In this document: positions 7,712 to 16,791 of the stretch, piece by piece
Layout: every line of letters starts with the position of its first letter
Numbering within the stretch: position 1 is the stretch's first letter
Source: Flavobacterium hiemivividum
GTDB lineage: Bacteria > Bacteroidota > Bacteroidia > Flavobacteriales > Flavobacteriaceae
Direction: 5' to 3'
Length of the DNA: 64,000 bases
Assembly: GCF_004349145.1 (NCBI RefSeq)
Contig: NZ_SMFO01000003.1
Coordinates: forward strand, 186,001 to 250,000
Notes under the pieces: model-generated
The model's database searches: none
Told to the model about the DNA's origin: nothing
Seen by the model: the letters and a program-made list of their open reading frames with translations, nothing else
Made by a program: the position numbers and the translations under genes

Positions 7712-9154
7712 CTAGTTAATTCTATTAATATGAGTTAAAATATTTTCCAAACTTGGCGTTATTAAGTCTGTGATTGGTTTTGGATACATTCCAAAAAAGA
7801 ATAAAACCGCTAGGATAATTACTAACGCTAATCCTTCTTGAAAAGTAACATCTACAAATGCTTTTGTATTCGTTTCTCCAAGCATAACTTGCTGGTACAT
7901 TTTCAACATGTAGTAAGCTCCTAATATGATCGTTGTTCCTCCTAATAAGGCAAACCAGATATTAATTTGCGAAAGACCGTACAATACTGTGAACTCTCCA
8001 ACGAAGTTGAAGGTAGTAGGTAAGGAAACAGATGCTAATACTAAAAGCAAGAACATCGAAGCGAATTTTGGTGATTGAGAACGAATTCCGCCCATGTCAG
8101 CAATAGTTCTGGTTTCGTATCTTCTAAAAATAATTTCAGAGATGAAGAATAATCCAACTACCACAAAACCGTGAGCGATCATTTGTAATACTGCACCACG
8201 TAATCCGTCAATTGTAAGTGAATAAGTTCCAGCTGCAATTAATCCAACGTGGGCTAATGATGAGTAAGCTAGTAATTTTTTTAAGTCTTTTTGGCGTAAA
8301 GCCACAATCGAACCGTAGATTACTCCGGCAATTCCTAAGCTGATGAAGATGTATTTGTATTCTTCAGCGGCAAGTGGAGCAAGAGGAAGTTGCCAGCGTA
8401 TAATGCTGTATAATCCCATTTTTAGCATAATTCCTGATAGCAACATCGTTCCTACTGTAGGTGCTTTTTGGTAAACATTTGCTTGCCAAGTGTGGAATGG
8501 GATTAAAGGAATTTTAATAGCGTAGGCTAAGAAAAACGCTAAGAATATCCATAACTGTTCAGTTACTGATAAATTTAAGTTGTATAAATCTTCTAATAAA
8601 AAGCTTCCGGCTTGCTGATATAAATAAACAAAACCAACTAGCATAAATAAAGATCCAGCTAAAGTATAAATGAAGAATTTTACCATTGCTTTTTTACGTT
8701 CTTCAGCATCACCATTACCCCAAATTAAAGCAATGAAGTAAATAGGGATTAATGCTAATTCCCAGAAGATATAGTATAAAAGACCATCTGAAGCTAAGAA
8801 TGTTCCTGCCATAGCAAAAACCATAAAAAGAATCAGCGAGTAAAAGGCTTTTGCATTCTTATATACATTTCCAAAAGAAGAAAATATAATGATTGGTGCT
8901 AATGCCAGTGTCAATAGAATCATTGCAATTGATAATCCATCTGCTTGTAGAGCAAATGAAATATTCGGTTGGTTGATCCATTGGCTGATAAAACTAATGT
9001 TTTCTCCAGCGTTGAAATTATTTAACAATACGATTGCACATCCTAAAGACGAAAGGCTAAAGAACAGTGCTACTTTTGAAGCCAGTTTGTCACCAGCCAG
9101 GTACGTTGCAAAGGCTCCAACAAAAAGTATAATTAACAGTATAGATACATTCAT
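7712..9154 (-). CDS. nuoM: NADH-quinone oxidoreductase subunit M
   Basis: 480 aa antiporter-like membrane subunit of complex I. Glu132 in YYIFWELALIPIYF corresponds to the essential transmembrane glutamate (Glu144 in E. coli), and Lys214 in AIKIPLIPFHTWQANVYQKAP to the channel lysine. The family hallmark HTWxxxVYxxAPT is intact. The gene lies 9 bp after nuoL and 13 bp before nuoN, consistent with one transcript. Confidence 0.97.
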   Translation of the reverse strand: MNVSILLIILFVGAFATYLAGDKLASKVALFFSLSSLGCAIVLLNNFNAGENISFISQWINQPNISFALQADGLSIAMILLTLALAPIIIFSSFGNVYKNAKAFYSLILFMVFAMAGTFLASDGLLYYIFWELALIPIYFIALIWGNGDAEERKKAMVKFFIYTLAGSLFMLVGFVYLYQQAGSFLLEDLYNLNLSVTEQLWIFLAFFLAYAIKIPLIPFHTWQANVYQKAPTVGTMLLSGIMLKMGLYSIIRWQLPLAPLAAEEYKYIFISLGIAGVIYGSIVALRQKDLKKLLAYSSLAHVGLIAAGTYSLTIDGLRGAVLQMIAHGFVVVGLFFISEIIFRRYETRTIADMGGIRSQSPKFASMFLLLVLASVSLPTTFNFVGEFTVLYGLSQINIWFALLGGTTIILGAYYMLKMYQQVMLGETNTKAFVDVTFQEGLALVIILAVLFFFGMYPKPITDLITPSLENILTHINRIN

Positions 9155-9163
9155 AGTATAAAA

Positions 9164-11047
9164 TTATTGAACTAAAAATAAATAGGTTACAATGGCGCAC
9201 ATGCCGATAACAAAAGCAAAAAGGTAAAAACCGATACTTCCGCTTTGTAATTTTTTTCCTTGAAATCCTATTTCGTTGGTTACTTTCGCTAATCCAAAAA
9301 CCATCGAAGTTAAAGTAGTCTCCACGTAGTCTCTAAAGAATCTTGATAAGCCATTGATTGATTTCACGAATAAAAAGTCATAGATTTCATCTACATAATA
9401 TTTATCGTATAACACTTTTGTAAAACCTGTAATCTCTGCATCTTCTGCAGGAACTTGACTTTGCTTGATGTATTTTGCATAAGCAATACCTATTCCAACT
9501 AATCCACCGATAACGGCAATAAACATCAGTGCATATTCAGTTGTTCCAAAATGGTGTTGCTCTGTCGCTACTTTTGTAAATAATGGTGACAGATAATTGT
9601 TCAACCAGCTATTCGTTGGTAAACTAATCAATCCACCTAAGGTTGCTAAAATTGCTAAAACAATTAAAGGAAACGTGATTAAAGTAGGGCTTTCATGTAA
9701 GTGGCTTTTTTGTTCTGCAGTACCTCTAAATTCTTTGAAGAAAGTAAGGTATAACAATCTAAACATATAGAAAGCCGTCATTAACGATGCTAAGGAAGCA
9801 ATGAACCAAAGTATTTTGTTGTGCTCAAAAGCTACTAATAGAATTTCATCTTTCGAGAAAAATCCTGAAAAAGGAGGGATTCCTGAAATAGCTAATGAAG
9901 AGATTAAGAAAGTAACAAATGTGATTGTCATTACTTTTTTCAATCCACCCATTTTGCGCATGTCTTGTTCTCCATGTAAAGCATGAATAACAGATCCAGA
10001 TCCTAAGAACAAACAAGCCTTAAAGAAAGCGTGTGTTATTACGTGGAAAACGGCTACTTCATAAGCACCAAGACCTAAAGCCAAGAACATCAATCCTAAT
10101 TGAGAAACGGTAGAGTAGGCCAGTACTTTTTTAATATCTGTTTGAACTAAAGCAATTGTCGCTGCTACAAGAGCTGTAACGGCTCCTACAATAGCAATTA
10201 TGTTTTGGACATCTGGAGCTAAATCAAACACGTAGTTCAATCTAGTAATCATAAAGATACCTGCAGTTACCATTGTTGCAGCATGTATTAATGCTGAAAC
10301 TGGTGTTGGTCCTGCCATCGCATCTGGCAACCAAGTGTACAATGGAATTTGTGCTGATTTTCCACAAGCTCCAATGAAGAGAGCAAAAGCGGCAACAGAA
10401 ATCCAATACATGTTTAAATCGCTTGCGCCAGTAATAGCTGTTTTTAAAGTGGCATAATCTAAAGTTGAGAATAATGAACCGATGATGAAGATTCCAATTA
10501 ATAAACCTAAATCTCCAATTCTGTTCATGATGAATGCTTTCTTAGCTGCATCATTGAATTCTTGGTTTTTATGCCAAAATCCGATAAGAAGATAAGAACA
10601 AAGACCTACACCTTCCCAACCAATGAACAACACTAATAAGTTACTTCCTATTACAAGAGTAATCATGAAGAAGATAAATAGATTCAAATAAGCAAAGTAC
10701 TTGTGCATGTTCTCGTCATCATGCATGTAGCTGATAGAGTACATGTGAATAAGTGCACCAATTCCAGTCACAAAAAGCAACCAAAGAACGGATAGTTGGT
10801 CTAAAAGAAAACCAAAATCTACTTTGAAGTTACTAATTTGGATCCAATCAAACAATTGAATTTGGATGGCTTGTTGCGTTTGATTTATTTCGAGAAAAAA
10901 GTAAACAGATACTGCAAATGAAAGCGCAACTGCTCGCGTTCCAATTGTTCCAGAAGCTGTTTTGCCAACACTTTTTCCGAAGAAAACATTAAATAAAAAC
11001 CCTAAAAAAGGAGCTAATAATAAGAGTAAAGCTAAATTCGTATTCAT
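9164..11047 (-). CDS. nuoL: NADH-quinone oxidoreductase subunit L
   Basis: 627 aa, the largest antiporter-like subunit of complex I. FIGWEGVGLCSYLLIGFW contains the conserved channel glutamate and GKSAQIPLYTWLPDAMAGPT the channel lysine. The C-terminal third, after about residue 480, includes the extended segment that forms the lateral helix and final membrane helix. Length and motifs agree with NuoL of other bacteria. It starts 6 bp after the nuoK stop. Confidence 0.97.
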   Translation of the reverse strand: MNTNLALLLLLAPFLGFLFNVFFGKSVGKTASGTIGTRAVALSFAVSVYFFLEINQTQQAIQIQLFDWIQISNFKVDFGFLLDQLSVLWLLFVTGIGALIHMYSISYMHDDENMHKYFAYLNLFIFFMITLVIGSNLLVLFIGWEGVGLCSYLLIGFWHKNQEFNDAAKKAFIMNRIGDLGLLIGIFIIGSLFSTLDYATLKTAITGASDLNMYWISVAAFALFIGACGKSAQIPLYTWLPDAMAGPTPVSALIHAATMVTAGIFMITRLNYVFDLAPDVQNIIAIVGAVTALVAATIALVQTDIKKVLAYSTVSQLGLMFLALGLGAYEVAVFHVITHAFFKACLFLGSGSVIHALHGEQDMRKMGGLKKVMTITFVTFLISSLAISGIPPFSGFFSKDEILLVAFEHNKILWFIASLASLMTAFYMFRLLYLTFFKEFRGTAEQKSHLHESPTLITFPLIVLAILATLGGLISLPTNSWLNNYLSPLFTKVATEQHHFGTTEYALMFIAVIGGLVGIGIAYAKYIKQSQVPAEDAEITGFTKVLYDKYYVDEIYDFLFVKSINGLSRFFRDYVETTLTSMVFGLAKVTNEIGFQGKKLQSGSIGFYLFAFVIGMCAIVTYLFLVQ

Positions 11048-11053
11048 TATAAT

Positions 11054-11374
11054 TTATCCTTTTAAGTTTTTTAAATTATTGATGTCAATTGAGCCTAAAT
11101 TTCTAAATATGGAAACTAGAATTGCTAAACCTACAGCAACTTCGGCAGCAGCTACAGCCATAGAGAAAAAGACAAAAATTTGTCCTTGTGCATCTTGGTG
11201 ATAAGTAGAAAATGCAACAAACAAAAGATTGACTGCATTCAGCATAATTTCGATAGACATAAATACGATAATTGCATTTCGTCTGTATAAAACTCCAAAA
11301 ACCCCAATACAAAAAAGTATCGTAGAAAGGAAAATGTAGTTTTCGATGCCTATTTCATTTAAAATATTGTTCAT
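11054..11374 (-). CDS. nuoK: NADH-quinone oxidoreductase subunit K
   Basis: 106 aa with three membrane helices. Glu42 ([10 protein letters not shown]) and Glu78 ([11 protein letters not shown]) match E. coli Glu36 and Glu72, both needed for proton translocation. The frame can be extended upstream to 11419, but that would run into nuoJ; the ATG at 11374, one base after the nuoJ stop, gives the normal NuoK N-terminus and was chosen. Confidence 0.96.
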   Translation of the reverse strand: MNNILNEIGIENYIFLSTILFCIGVFGVLYRRNAIIVFMSIEIMLNAVNLLFVAFSTYHQDAQGQIFVFFSMAVAAAEVAVGLAILVSIFRNLGSIDINNLKNLKG

Positions 11375-11375
11375 G

Positions 11376-11888
11376 TTATTTCTCTGTTTTTTCTTTTTTA
11401 GACAATAAAACCGATCCAATCATTGCTACTAAAAGTAAGATAGAGGCAAATTCAAACGGCACCATATATTCATTCAATAGAACTAGACCTAACACCTTTA
11501 TAGATTGATAATCTGCTCCAGTACTAATGTATTCACCAACGATAGGTTTTGAATTTATAAAAATGGCAATTAAAACCAAACTTATTAAACAAAAAGAAAC
11601 AATAGCACCTAGTCTAGTAATTCTAGGTTTGTGAACTTCATTTTCTTTATTTAAATTCATCAACATGATGGTGAATAAAAATAAAATCATAATCGCACCT
11701 GAGTACACAATGATGTGCATAATGGCCAGAAATTGAGAGTTCAACAATAAATAATGTCCTGCAATTGAGAAAAAAGAAATTACAAGATATAAAGCACTGT
11801 GAATTGGGTTTCTGCTATAGATGGTTAAGAAGGCCGTAGCTATAGTTACAGCTGACAAAACGCAAAATATAATAAGGATAGTCGACAT
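11376..11888 (-). CDS. nuoJ: NADH-quinone oxidoreductase subunit J
   Basis: 170 aa with five predicted membrane helices. [28 protein letters not shown] at the N-terminal side and [18 protein letters not shown] in the middle are the conserved NuoJ segments, the latter including the pi-bulge helix. The ATG overlaps the nuoI stop by one base (TAATG), a sign of translational coupling. Confidence 0.95.
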   Translation of the reverse strand: MSTILIIFCVLSAVTIATAFLTIYSRNPIHSALYLVISFFSIAGHYLLLNSQFLAIMHIIVYSGAIMILFLFTIMLMNLNKENEVHKPRITRLGAIVSFCLISLVLIAIFINSKPIVGEYISTGADYQSIKVLGLVLLNEYMVPFEFASILLLVAMIGSVLLSKKEKTEK

Positions 11889-12433
11889 TAGTTAGCGTTT
11901 TTAAGTTGTGTATTTTTCATTGCAATATCTAAAGGCATAACTAATCTATCTTTGCCATAAATAAAATCTTCTCTGTCATAGCTTGATTCAACTAGTGTTT
12001 TAGAAGTAGTCAAATAGATAGCGTCTTTTGGACAAGCTTCTTCACACAAACCACAAAAGATACAACGCAACATATTGATTTCATAAATCGAAGCGTATTT
12101 CTCTTCTCTGTATAAATGTTTTTCGTCAGCTTTGCGTTCCTCGGCTTTCATTGTTATCGCTTCTGCAGGACATGATAAAGCACATAATCCACAAGCAGTA
12201 CAGTTTTCACGTCCTTGCTCATCACGTTTCAATTGGTGTTGACCACGGTAAACGGGACTCATTTCACGTACCTGTTCAGGATATTTAATGGTAACTTTTC
12301 TTGTAAACAAATGCTTAATCGTGATTATCATTCCTTTGATAATCGCAAGTAGATACATTTTTTCCAAAAAAGTCATCTCTTTGTTAGAGACTACTTTTTT
12401 TCTTCCAGATAAGGATATGGTTTCTATTGACAT
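11888..12433 (-). CDS. nuoI: NADH-quinone oxidoreductase subunit I (two 4Fe-4S clusters)
   Basis: 181 aa ferredoxin-like subunit that carries clusters N6a and N6b in the electron path to quinone. The two CxxCxxCxxxCP motifs are Cys78/81/84/88 and Cys124/127/130/134. An N-terminal extension of about 60 residues precedes the ferredoxin fold. The stop overlaps the nuoJ start by one base; the 115-bp gap upstream (to nuoH) holds an imperfect hairpin at 12477-12507. Confidence 0.96.
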   Translation of the reverse strand: MSIETISLSGRKKVVSNKEMTFLEKMYLLAIIKGMIITIKHLFTRKVTIKYPEQVREMSPVYRGQHQLKRDEQGRENCTACGLCALSCPAEAITMKAEERKADEKHLYREEKYASIYEINMLRCIFCGLCEEACPKDAIYLTTSKTLVESSYDREDFIYGKDRLVMPLDIAMKNTQLKNAN

Positions 12434-12476
12434 TTTTTTGTTTTATTAGTAGCTTATTCCTGCTATTCTCTTCAAT

Positions 12477-12507
12477 CTTTCAACCTGAACAAAGTTCAGG
12501 ATGAAAG
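12477..12507. repeat. Imperfect inverted repeat in the nuoH-nuoI gap
   Basis: CTTTCA-A-CCTGAAC (12477-12490) pairs with GTTCAGG-A-TGAAAG (12494-12507): 13 pairs, one A/A mismatch, an AAA loop. There is no U run after it, so it is not a normal terminator. It may be an RNA processing or stability element within the operon. Confidence 0.65.
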
Positions 12508-12548
12508 GATTTTCGTTTCTATCAGGGCTAGGCCTTTTTTACTCCTAT

Positions 12549-13601
12549 TTAAAATCCTAAATAAATTGCTATTTCTGCTCTCAACATTACAATTCCTGTA
12601 ATGATAATATTAAGGATTGATAATGGTATTAATATTCTCCATCCAAGGTGCATCAATTGATCGTATCTAAATCTTGGGATAGTCCATCTTACCCACATGT
12701 AAAGGAAAATGAAACCACAAATTTTGATAAATAATGCTATAATTCCAATTACGTTAGCCAAGTTTACACCCCAGTTTTCTACTGCCCAGCTCATTCCTGG
12801 ATAATTATATCCGCCAAAGAATAAAACAGCAAGAATTGTAGAGGAGATAAACATATTTGCATATTCAGCAAATAAGTAGAATCCCATTTTCATAGAAGAA
12901 TATTCTGTGTGGTATCCACCAACTAATTCCGTTTCACATTCCGCTAAATCAAATGGCGTTCTATTCGTTTCGGCAAAAGCACAAATTAAGAAAATGAAGA
13001 AGGACAATGGTTGGTAAAAAACATTCCAGTTCATACCAGCTTGCTGCATTGAGATTTCTCTCAAGCTCAAAGTTCCAGTCATCATCAATAATGCGATTAA
13101 GGAAAGTCCCATTGCAACCTCATAAGAGATCATTTGAGAAGCCGCACGAACCGCTCCAATCAATGAGAATTTATTATTAGAAGCCCATCCACCTATCATG
13201 ATTCCGTAAACACCAATAGACATTACACCTATAAGATATAACAAAGCCACATCAATGTCAGTTGCCTGTAAGATAATATCTCTCCCAAAAAGGTGGAATT
13301 TATCACCCCAAGGGATAACGGCACTAGTCATTAAGGCTGTTGTCATAGCAAGAGCAGGTCCTGCAAAAAACAAAAAGCGGTTTGGCGTATCAGGCTCAAA
13401 TTCTTCTTTCGAAAATAATTTTAATCCATCAGCAAGTGGTTGTAATATACCACCTTTTCCAGCTCTGTTTGGACCAATACGATCTTGAAGCCAAGCGGCT
13501 ACTTTTCTTTCAGCTAACGTGGAATACATCGCCATAAGCATGGTGATTGCAAACACAACTAAAATAATAACGCTTTTTTCTATTATTATACTACTATCCA
13601 T
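12549..13601 (-). CDS. nuoH: NADH-quinone oxidoreductase subunit H
   Basis: 350 aa with about eight membrane helices; forms much of the quinone-binding cavity with NuoB and NuoD. Signature segments are present: AAWLQDRIGPNRAG and LADGLKLFSKE near the N-terminus and AETNRTPFDLAECETELVGG followed by HTEYSSMKMGFYLFAEYANM in the middle. The ATG lies 3 bp after the nuoG stop. Confidence 0.97.
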   Translation of the reverse strand: MDSSIIIEKSVIILVVFAITMLMAMYSTLAERKVAAWLQDRIGPNRAGKGGILQPLADGLKLFSKEEFEPDTPNRFLFFAGPALAMTTALMTSAVIPWGDKFHLFGRDIILQATDIDVALLYLIGVMSIGVYGIMIGGWASNNKFSLIGAVRAASQMISYEVAMGLSLIALLMMTGTLSLREISMQQAGMNWNVFYQPLSFFIFLICAFAETNRTPFDLAECETELVGGYHTEYSSMKMGFYLFAEYANMFISSTILAVLFFGGYNYPGMSWAVENWGVNLANVIGIIALFIKICGFIFLYMWVRWTIPRFRYDQLMHLGWRILIPLSILNIIITGIVMLRAEIAIYLGF

Positions 13602-13604
13602 TTT

Positions 13605-14654
13605 CTAAATGTTACCATGTTTAAAATCTTCCTCTTCTTCTTTATCCAAAGGGATAGCAGGCATGCTTATTTTCTTACGGTCTTGCTCTCTACCTTTAAG
13701 AATTCCTTCTTCGGTTTCGATTACAACTGTTTCCAGTTCTTGAGTGTAATTATTTTGATTGATAACAGAATCTTTGTCAAATGCTCTTGGACCTTCAATA
13801 ATCCAATGAGAAGGGTCTTTATGGTCAAAACGACATTCGTTACAAATGAATTCTTCTACTTCATGATAGACATCTTTACGACCCGTAACTCTTTGTATTT
13901 CGTCACCAAACATCCAAAGGGTTGTTTTACCACAACATCCTGGAGTCGTGCACTCTCTATGTGCATTGTACGGTTTGTTGAACCAAACTCTAGATTTAAA
14001 TCTAAATGTTTTATCAGTTAACGCACCTACAGGACATACATCAATCATATTTCCTGAAAACTCATTGTCGATAGCTTTAGAGATACAAGTCGAAATGTTC
14101 GAATGATCTCCTCTGTCCATCACACCATGTACACGATTGTCTGTCAATTGATCAGCAACCATTACACAGCGGTAGCAAAGAATACAACGATTCATATGCA
14201 ATTGAATATTTGGGCCTATATCTTCAGGCTCAAATGTCCTTTTTTCTTCTATAAATCTACTTTTAGCTTTTCCGTGCTCAAAACTTAAATCTTGTAAATC
14301 ACATTCTCCCGCTTGGTCACAAACTGGACAGTCGAGTGGGTGATTGATCAATAAAAATTCAGTTACTGATTCTCTAGCTTCTTTAACTCTAGCAGAAGAT
14401 TTGCTGTTTATCTCCATACCGTCCATGCATCCTGTTACACAAGAAGCCATTAATTTTGGCATTGGTCTTGGATCTGCATCACTACCTTTTGCAACTTCTA
14501 CTAGACAACAACGACATTTACCGCCGCTACCTTCTAATTTAGAATAATAGCACATCGCTGGTGGCACAGATTCTCCACCTATCTTACGTGCTGCTTGTAG
14601 AATGGTTGTTCCTGGTTCTACTTCAATTGCTTGACCGTCTATTGTTACTTTCAT
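13605..14654 (-). CDS. nuoG: Short NuoG: 2Fe-2S/4Fe-4S subunit of complex I without the molybdopterin-like domain
   Basis: 349 aa, against roughly 800-900 aa for NuoG of E. coli. Ligands for N1b (Cys35, 47, 50, 72), N5 (His105, Cys109, 112, 118) and N4 (Cys157, 160, 163, 207) are all there. Residues about 230-290 are the start of the formate-dehydrogenase-like domain; it still has cysteines (235, 240, 241, 271, 274) but not the CX2CX3C pattern of cluster N7. The rest of that domain is missing and the chain ends in an acidic tail. The stop is followed 3 bp later by nuoH, so this is a stable gene form, not a frameshift. I recall similar short proteins beside NuoF in other Flavobacteriaceae. Confidence 0.9.
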   Translation of the reverse strand: MKVTIDGQAIEVEPGTTILQAARKIGGESVPPAMCYYSKLEGSGGKCRCCLVEVAKGSDADPRPMPKLMASCVTGCMDGMEINSKSSARVKEARESVTEFLLINHPLDCPVCDQAGECDLQDLSFEHGKAKSRFIEEKRTFEPEDIGPNIQLHMNRCILCYRCVMVADQLTDNRVHGVMDRGDHSNISTCISKAIDNEFSGNMIDVCPVGALTDKTFRFKSRVWFNKPYNAHRECTTPGCCGKTTLWMFGDEIQRVTGRKDVYHEVEEFICNECRFDHKDPSHWIIEGPRAFDKDSVINQNNYTQELETVVIETEEGILKGREQDRKKISMPAIPLDKEEEEDFKHGNI

Positions 14655-14673
14655 TTCTTACTTTTGTTTTTTT

Positions 14674-14748
14674 AGTTTAAAGTTTGAAGTTTCAGGTTGC
14701 TACAATTGAAACTAAAAAAAAACTTGAAACTTGAAACTATTTTAAACT
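14674..14748. repeat. Word-type inverted repeat in the nuoF-nuoG gap
   Basis: The left arm (14674-14697) is made of GTTT/GAAGTTT-type words and the right arm (14721-14748) of ACTTGAA words. The reverse complement of the right arm matches the left arm with two mismatches and a 3-nt bulge over about 25 bases. The right arm runs over the nuoF stop codon. No U run follows. Confidence 0.7.
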
Positions 14749-16109
14749 GTTTGTTTTGTTACTAAGTGCTTTACTTGAGCAAATGGTTCTTCAACAAAAT
14801 GGTTTCTATTTTTTATTTTTTCTGGGAAACGAACGTGATATTCAAATTCATCTCTAAAGTGACGAATAGCTGCTGCTACTGGCCACGAAGCTGCGTCACC
14901 TAATGGACAAATTGTGTTTCCTTCAATTTTACTTTGAATACTCCATAGCAAATCAATGTCTTCTTCACGTCCTTGACCGTTTTCAATACGCCATAAAACT
15001 TTCTCTAGCCAGCCTGTACCTTCGCGACATGGTGAACATTGTCCACAGCTTTCATGATGATAAAAACGAGCAAAATTCCAAGTGTTACGCACGATGCAAG
15101 AAGTGTCATTATAAACAATGAATCCTCCTGAACCTAACATTGATCCGGTTGCAAAGCCACCATCACTTAAAGATTCGTATGACATCAAACGATCTTCACC
15201 GTTAGCTGTTTTGTATATTAAATCGGCTGGCAAAATTGGCACTGATGAACCTCCGGGCACTAATGCTTTCAAAGGTCGGTCAGAACTCATTCCGCCTAAA
15301 TATTCATCTGAATTCATGAATTCGTAAACGCTAAGTCCTAATTCAATTTCATAAACACCAGGATTTTTCACATGCCCTGAAGCCGAAATTAATTTAGTTC
15401 CAGTACTTCTCCCGATTCCGATTTTTGCATATTCATCACCAGAATTGTTTACAATCCATGGCACTGATGCGATAGTTTCCACGTTATTAACTACGGTAGG
15501 ATTTGCCCATAAACCTGAAACTGCAGGGAATGGCGGCTTGATACGAGGATTACCTCTTTTTCCTTCCAATGATTCAATCAGAGCAGTTTCTTCACCACAA
15601 ATGTAGGCACCAGCACCACAGTGAACATAAAGTTCTAAGTCGTATCCTGTTCCTAATATGTTTTTACCTAACCAACCGGCGGCTTTCGCTTCGGCAATAG
15701 CTCTTTCTAGGATTTTGTAAACCCACATGTATTCTCCACGAATGTAGATATACGATAGGTTGGCACCCAAAGCAAAACTAGAAGTAATCATTCCTTCGAT
15801 CAATAAATGAGGAATAAATTCCATCAAGTAACGATCTTTGAAAGTTCCGGGTTCAGACTCATCTGCATTACAAACTAAATGCCTTGGTTTTCCTGATTTT
15901 TTATCAATAAAACTCCATTTTAATCCAGCAGGAAATCCAGCACCACCACGACCACGAAGCCCTGATGTTTTTACTTGCTCAACAACTTCGTCTGGAGTCA
16001 TTGATTTCATTGCTTTTTCTACAGACGCATAACCGCCATTCTGGCGATATACTTCGTAGGTTTTTATTCCTGGAATGTTAATCTTGTCTAATAATATTTT
16101 TTTTGACAT
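14742..16109 (-). CDS. nuoF: NADH-quinone oxidoreductase subunit F (NADH-binding, FMN, 4Fe-4S)
   Basis: 455 aa. This subunit oxidises NADH and passes electrons through FMN to cluster N3. GLRGRGGAGFPAGLKW (residues 50-65) is the nucleotide-binding glycine loop, NADESEPGTFKDR and GAGAYICGEETALIESLEG the FMN region, and CGQCSPCREGTGW with a later cysteine in NTICPLGDA the 4Fe-4S ligands. It starts one base after the nuoE stop. Confidence 0.97.
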   Translation of the reverse strand: MSKKILLDKINIPGIKTYEVYRQNGGYASVEKAMKSMTPDEVVEQVKTSGLRGRGGAGFPAGLKWSFIDKKSGKPRHLVCNADESEPGTFKDRYLMEFIPHLLIEGMITSSFALGANLSYIYIRGEYMWVYKILERAIAEAKAAGWLGKNILGTGYDLELYVHCGAGAYICGEETALIESLEGKRGNPRIKPPFPAVSGLWANPTVVNNVETIASVPWIVNNSGDEYAKIGIGRSTGTKLISASGHVKNPGVYEIELGLSVYEFMNSDEYLGGMSSDRPLKALVPGGSSVPILPADLIYKTANGEDRLMSYESLSDGGFATGSMLGSGGFIVYNDTSCIVRNTWNFARFYHHESCGQCSPCREGTGWLEKVLWRIENGQGREEDIDLLWSIQSKIEGNTICPLGDAASWPVAAAIRHFRDEFEYHVRFPEKIKNRNHFVEEPFAQVKHLVTKQTV

Positions 16110-16110
16110 C

Positions 16111-16641
16111 TTATTTATCGTGTAATATTATTTTATCATCTCTACAATCAGTTATTAACTGATCGATTTTTTCTTTGGTAAGATGCTCTTTGTAAAAATC
16201 GCCAAGCTGCATCATCGGAGCATATCCACAGGCACCTAAACACTCTACGCCTTTTACTTCAAAAAGTCCATCTGCAGTAGTTTCACCAATTTTCACACCT
16301 AGTTTTTCACAGGTGTAGTCCATTAGATCTTCCGTTCCGTTAAGGCAACATGGTGATGTTTGACAAAACTCAAACATGTATTTTCCAATAGGTTTTTGAT
16401 TGTACATTGAGTAAAAAGAAACAACCTCATACACCTCAATTGGTAATATTTGGATGATCTCAGCTACCTTATCCATTAATTCGATACTCAACCAATTCTC
16501 GTGAGCATCTTGAACTTCGTGTAAAACAGGTAATAAAGCTGATTTTCTTTTATCTTCTGGGTAATGACTAATGAGTTCATTGATGCGATTCATCAATGTT
16601 TCGGTCATATTTATTTCTTGCTTGTAATGTGTTCTTTCCAT
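16111..16641 (-). CDS. nuoE: NADH-quinone oxidoreductase subunit E (2Fe-2S)
   Basis: 176 aa thioredoxin-like subunit with cluster N1a. The four ligands come from FCQTSPCCLNG and ECLGACGYAPMMQL. The start at 16641 (MERTHYKQEINM) is kept because it follows the nuoD-side gap directly and resembles the N-terminus I recall in relatives; an internal ATG 33 bp later (16608) is an alternative. A 150-bp gap with word-type repeats precedes it. Confidence 0.93.
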   Translation of the reverse strand: MERTHYKQEINMTETLMNRINELISHYPEDKRKSALLPVLHEVQDAHENWLSIELMDKVAEIIQILPIEVYEVVSFYSMYNQKPIGKYMFEFCQTSPCCLNGTEDLMDYTCEKLGVKIGETTADGLFEVKGVECLGACGYAPMMQLGDFYKEHLTKEKIDQLITDCRDDKIILHDK

Positions 16642-16650
16642 TCTCTGTTT

Positions 16651-16790
16651 TAGATTTTAGATTTAGGATTTAGGATTTAAAAGAGGTTACCGAGATAATT
16701 CTTCTTTCCTAAATTGACCAAAACCTATATTCTTTTTTTAACTGATATTGTTTTCTAAAATCCTAAATCGTAATTCTCCAATCCTCAATT
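16651..16790. repeat. Word-type inverted repeat in the nuoD-nuoE gap
   Basis: The left side (16651-16680) repeats words of the type GATTTTA/GATTTAG; the right side (16753-16790) carries their complement (AAATCCTAAATC and AATCCTCAAT). An exact 12-nt core GATTTAGGATTT is shared in inverted orientation. About 75 bp of ordinary AT-rich DNA separates the arms. Confidence 0.65.
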
Positions 16791-16791
16791 T

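Noticed and set aside
11103..11312. Alternative minus-strand frame overlapping nuoK
   Set aside because: Out-of-frame shadow of nuoK; the NuoK frame has both conserved glutamates.
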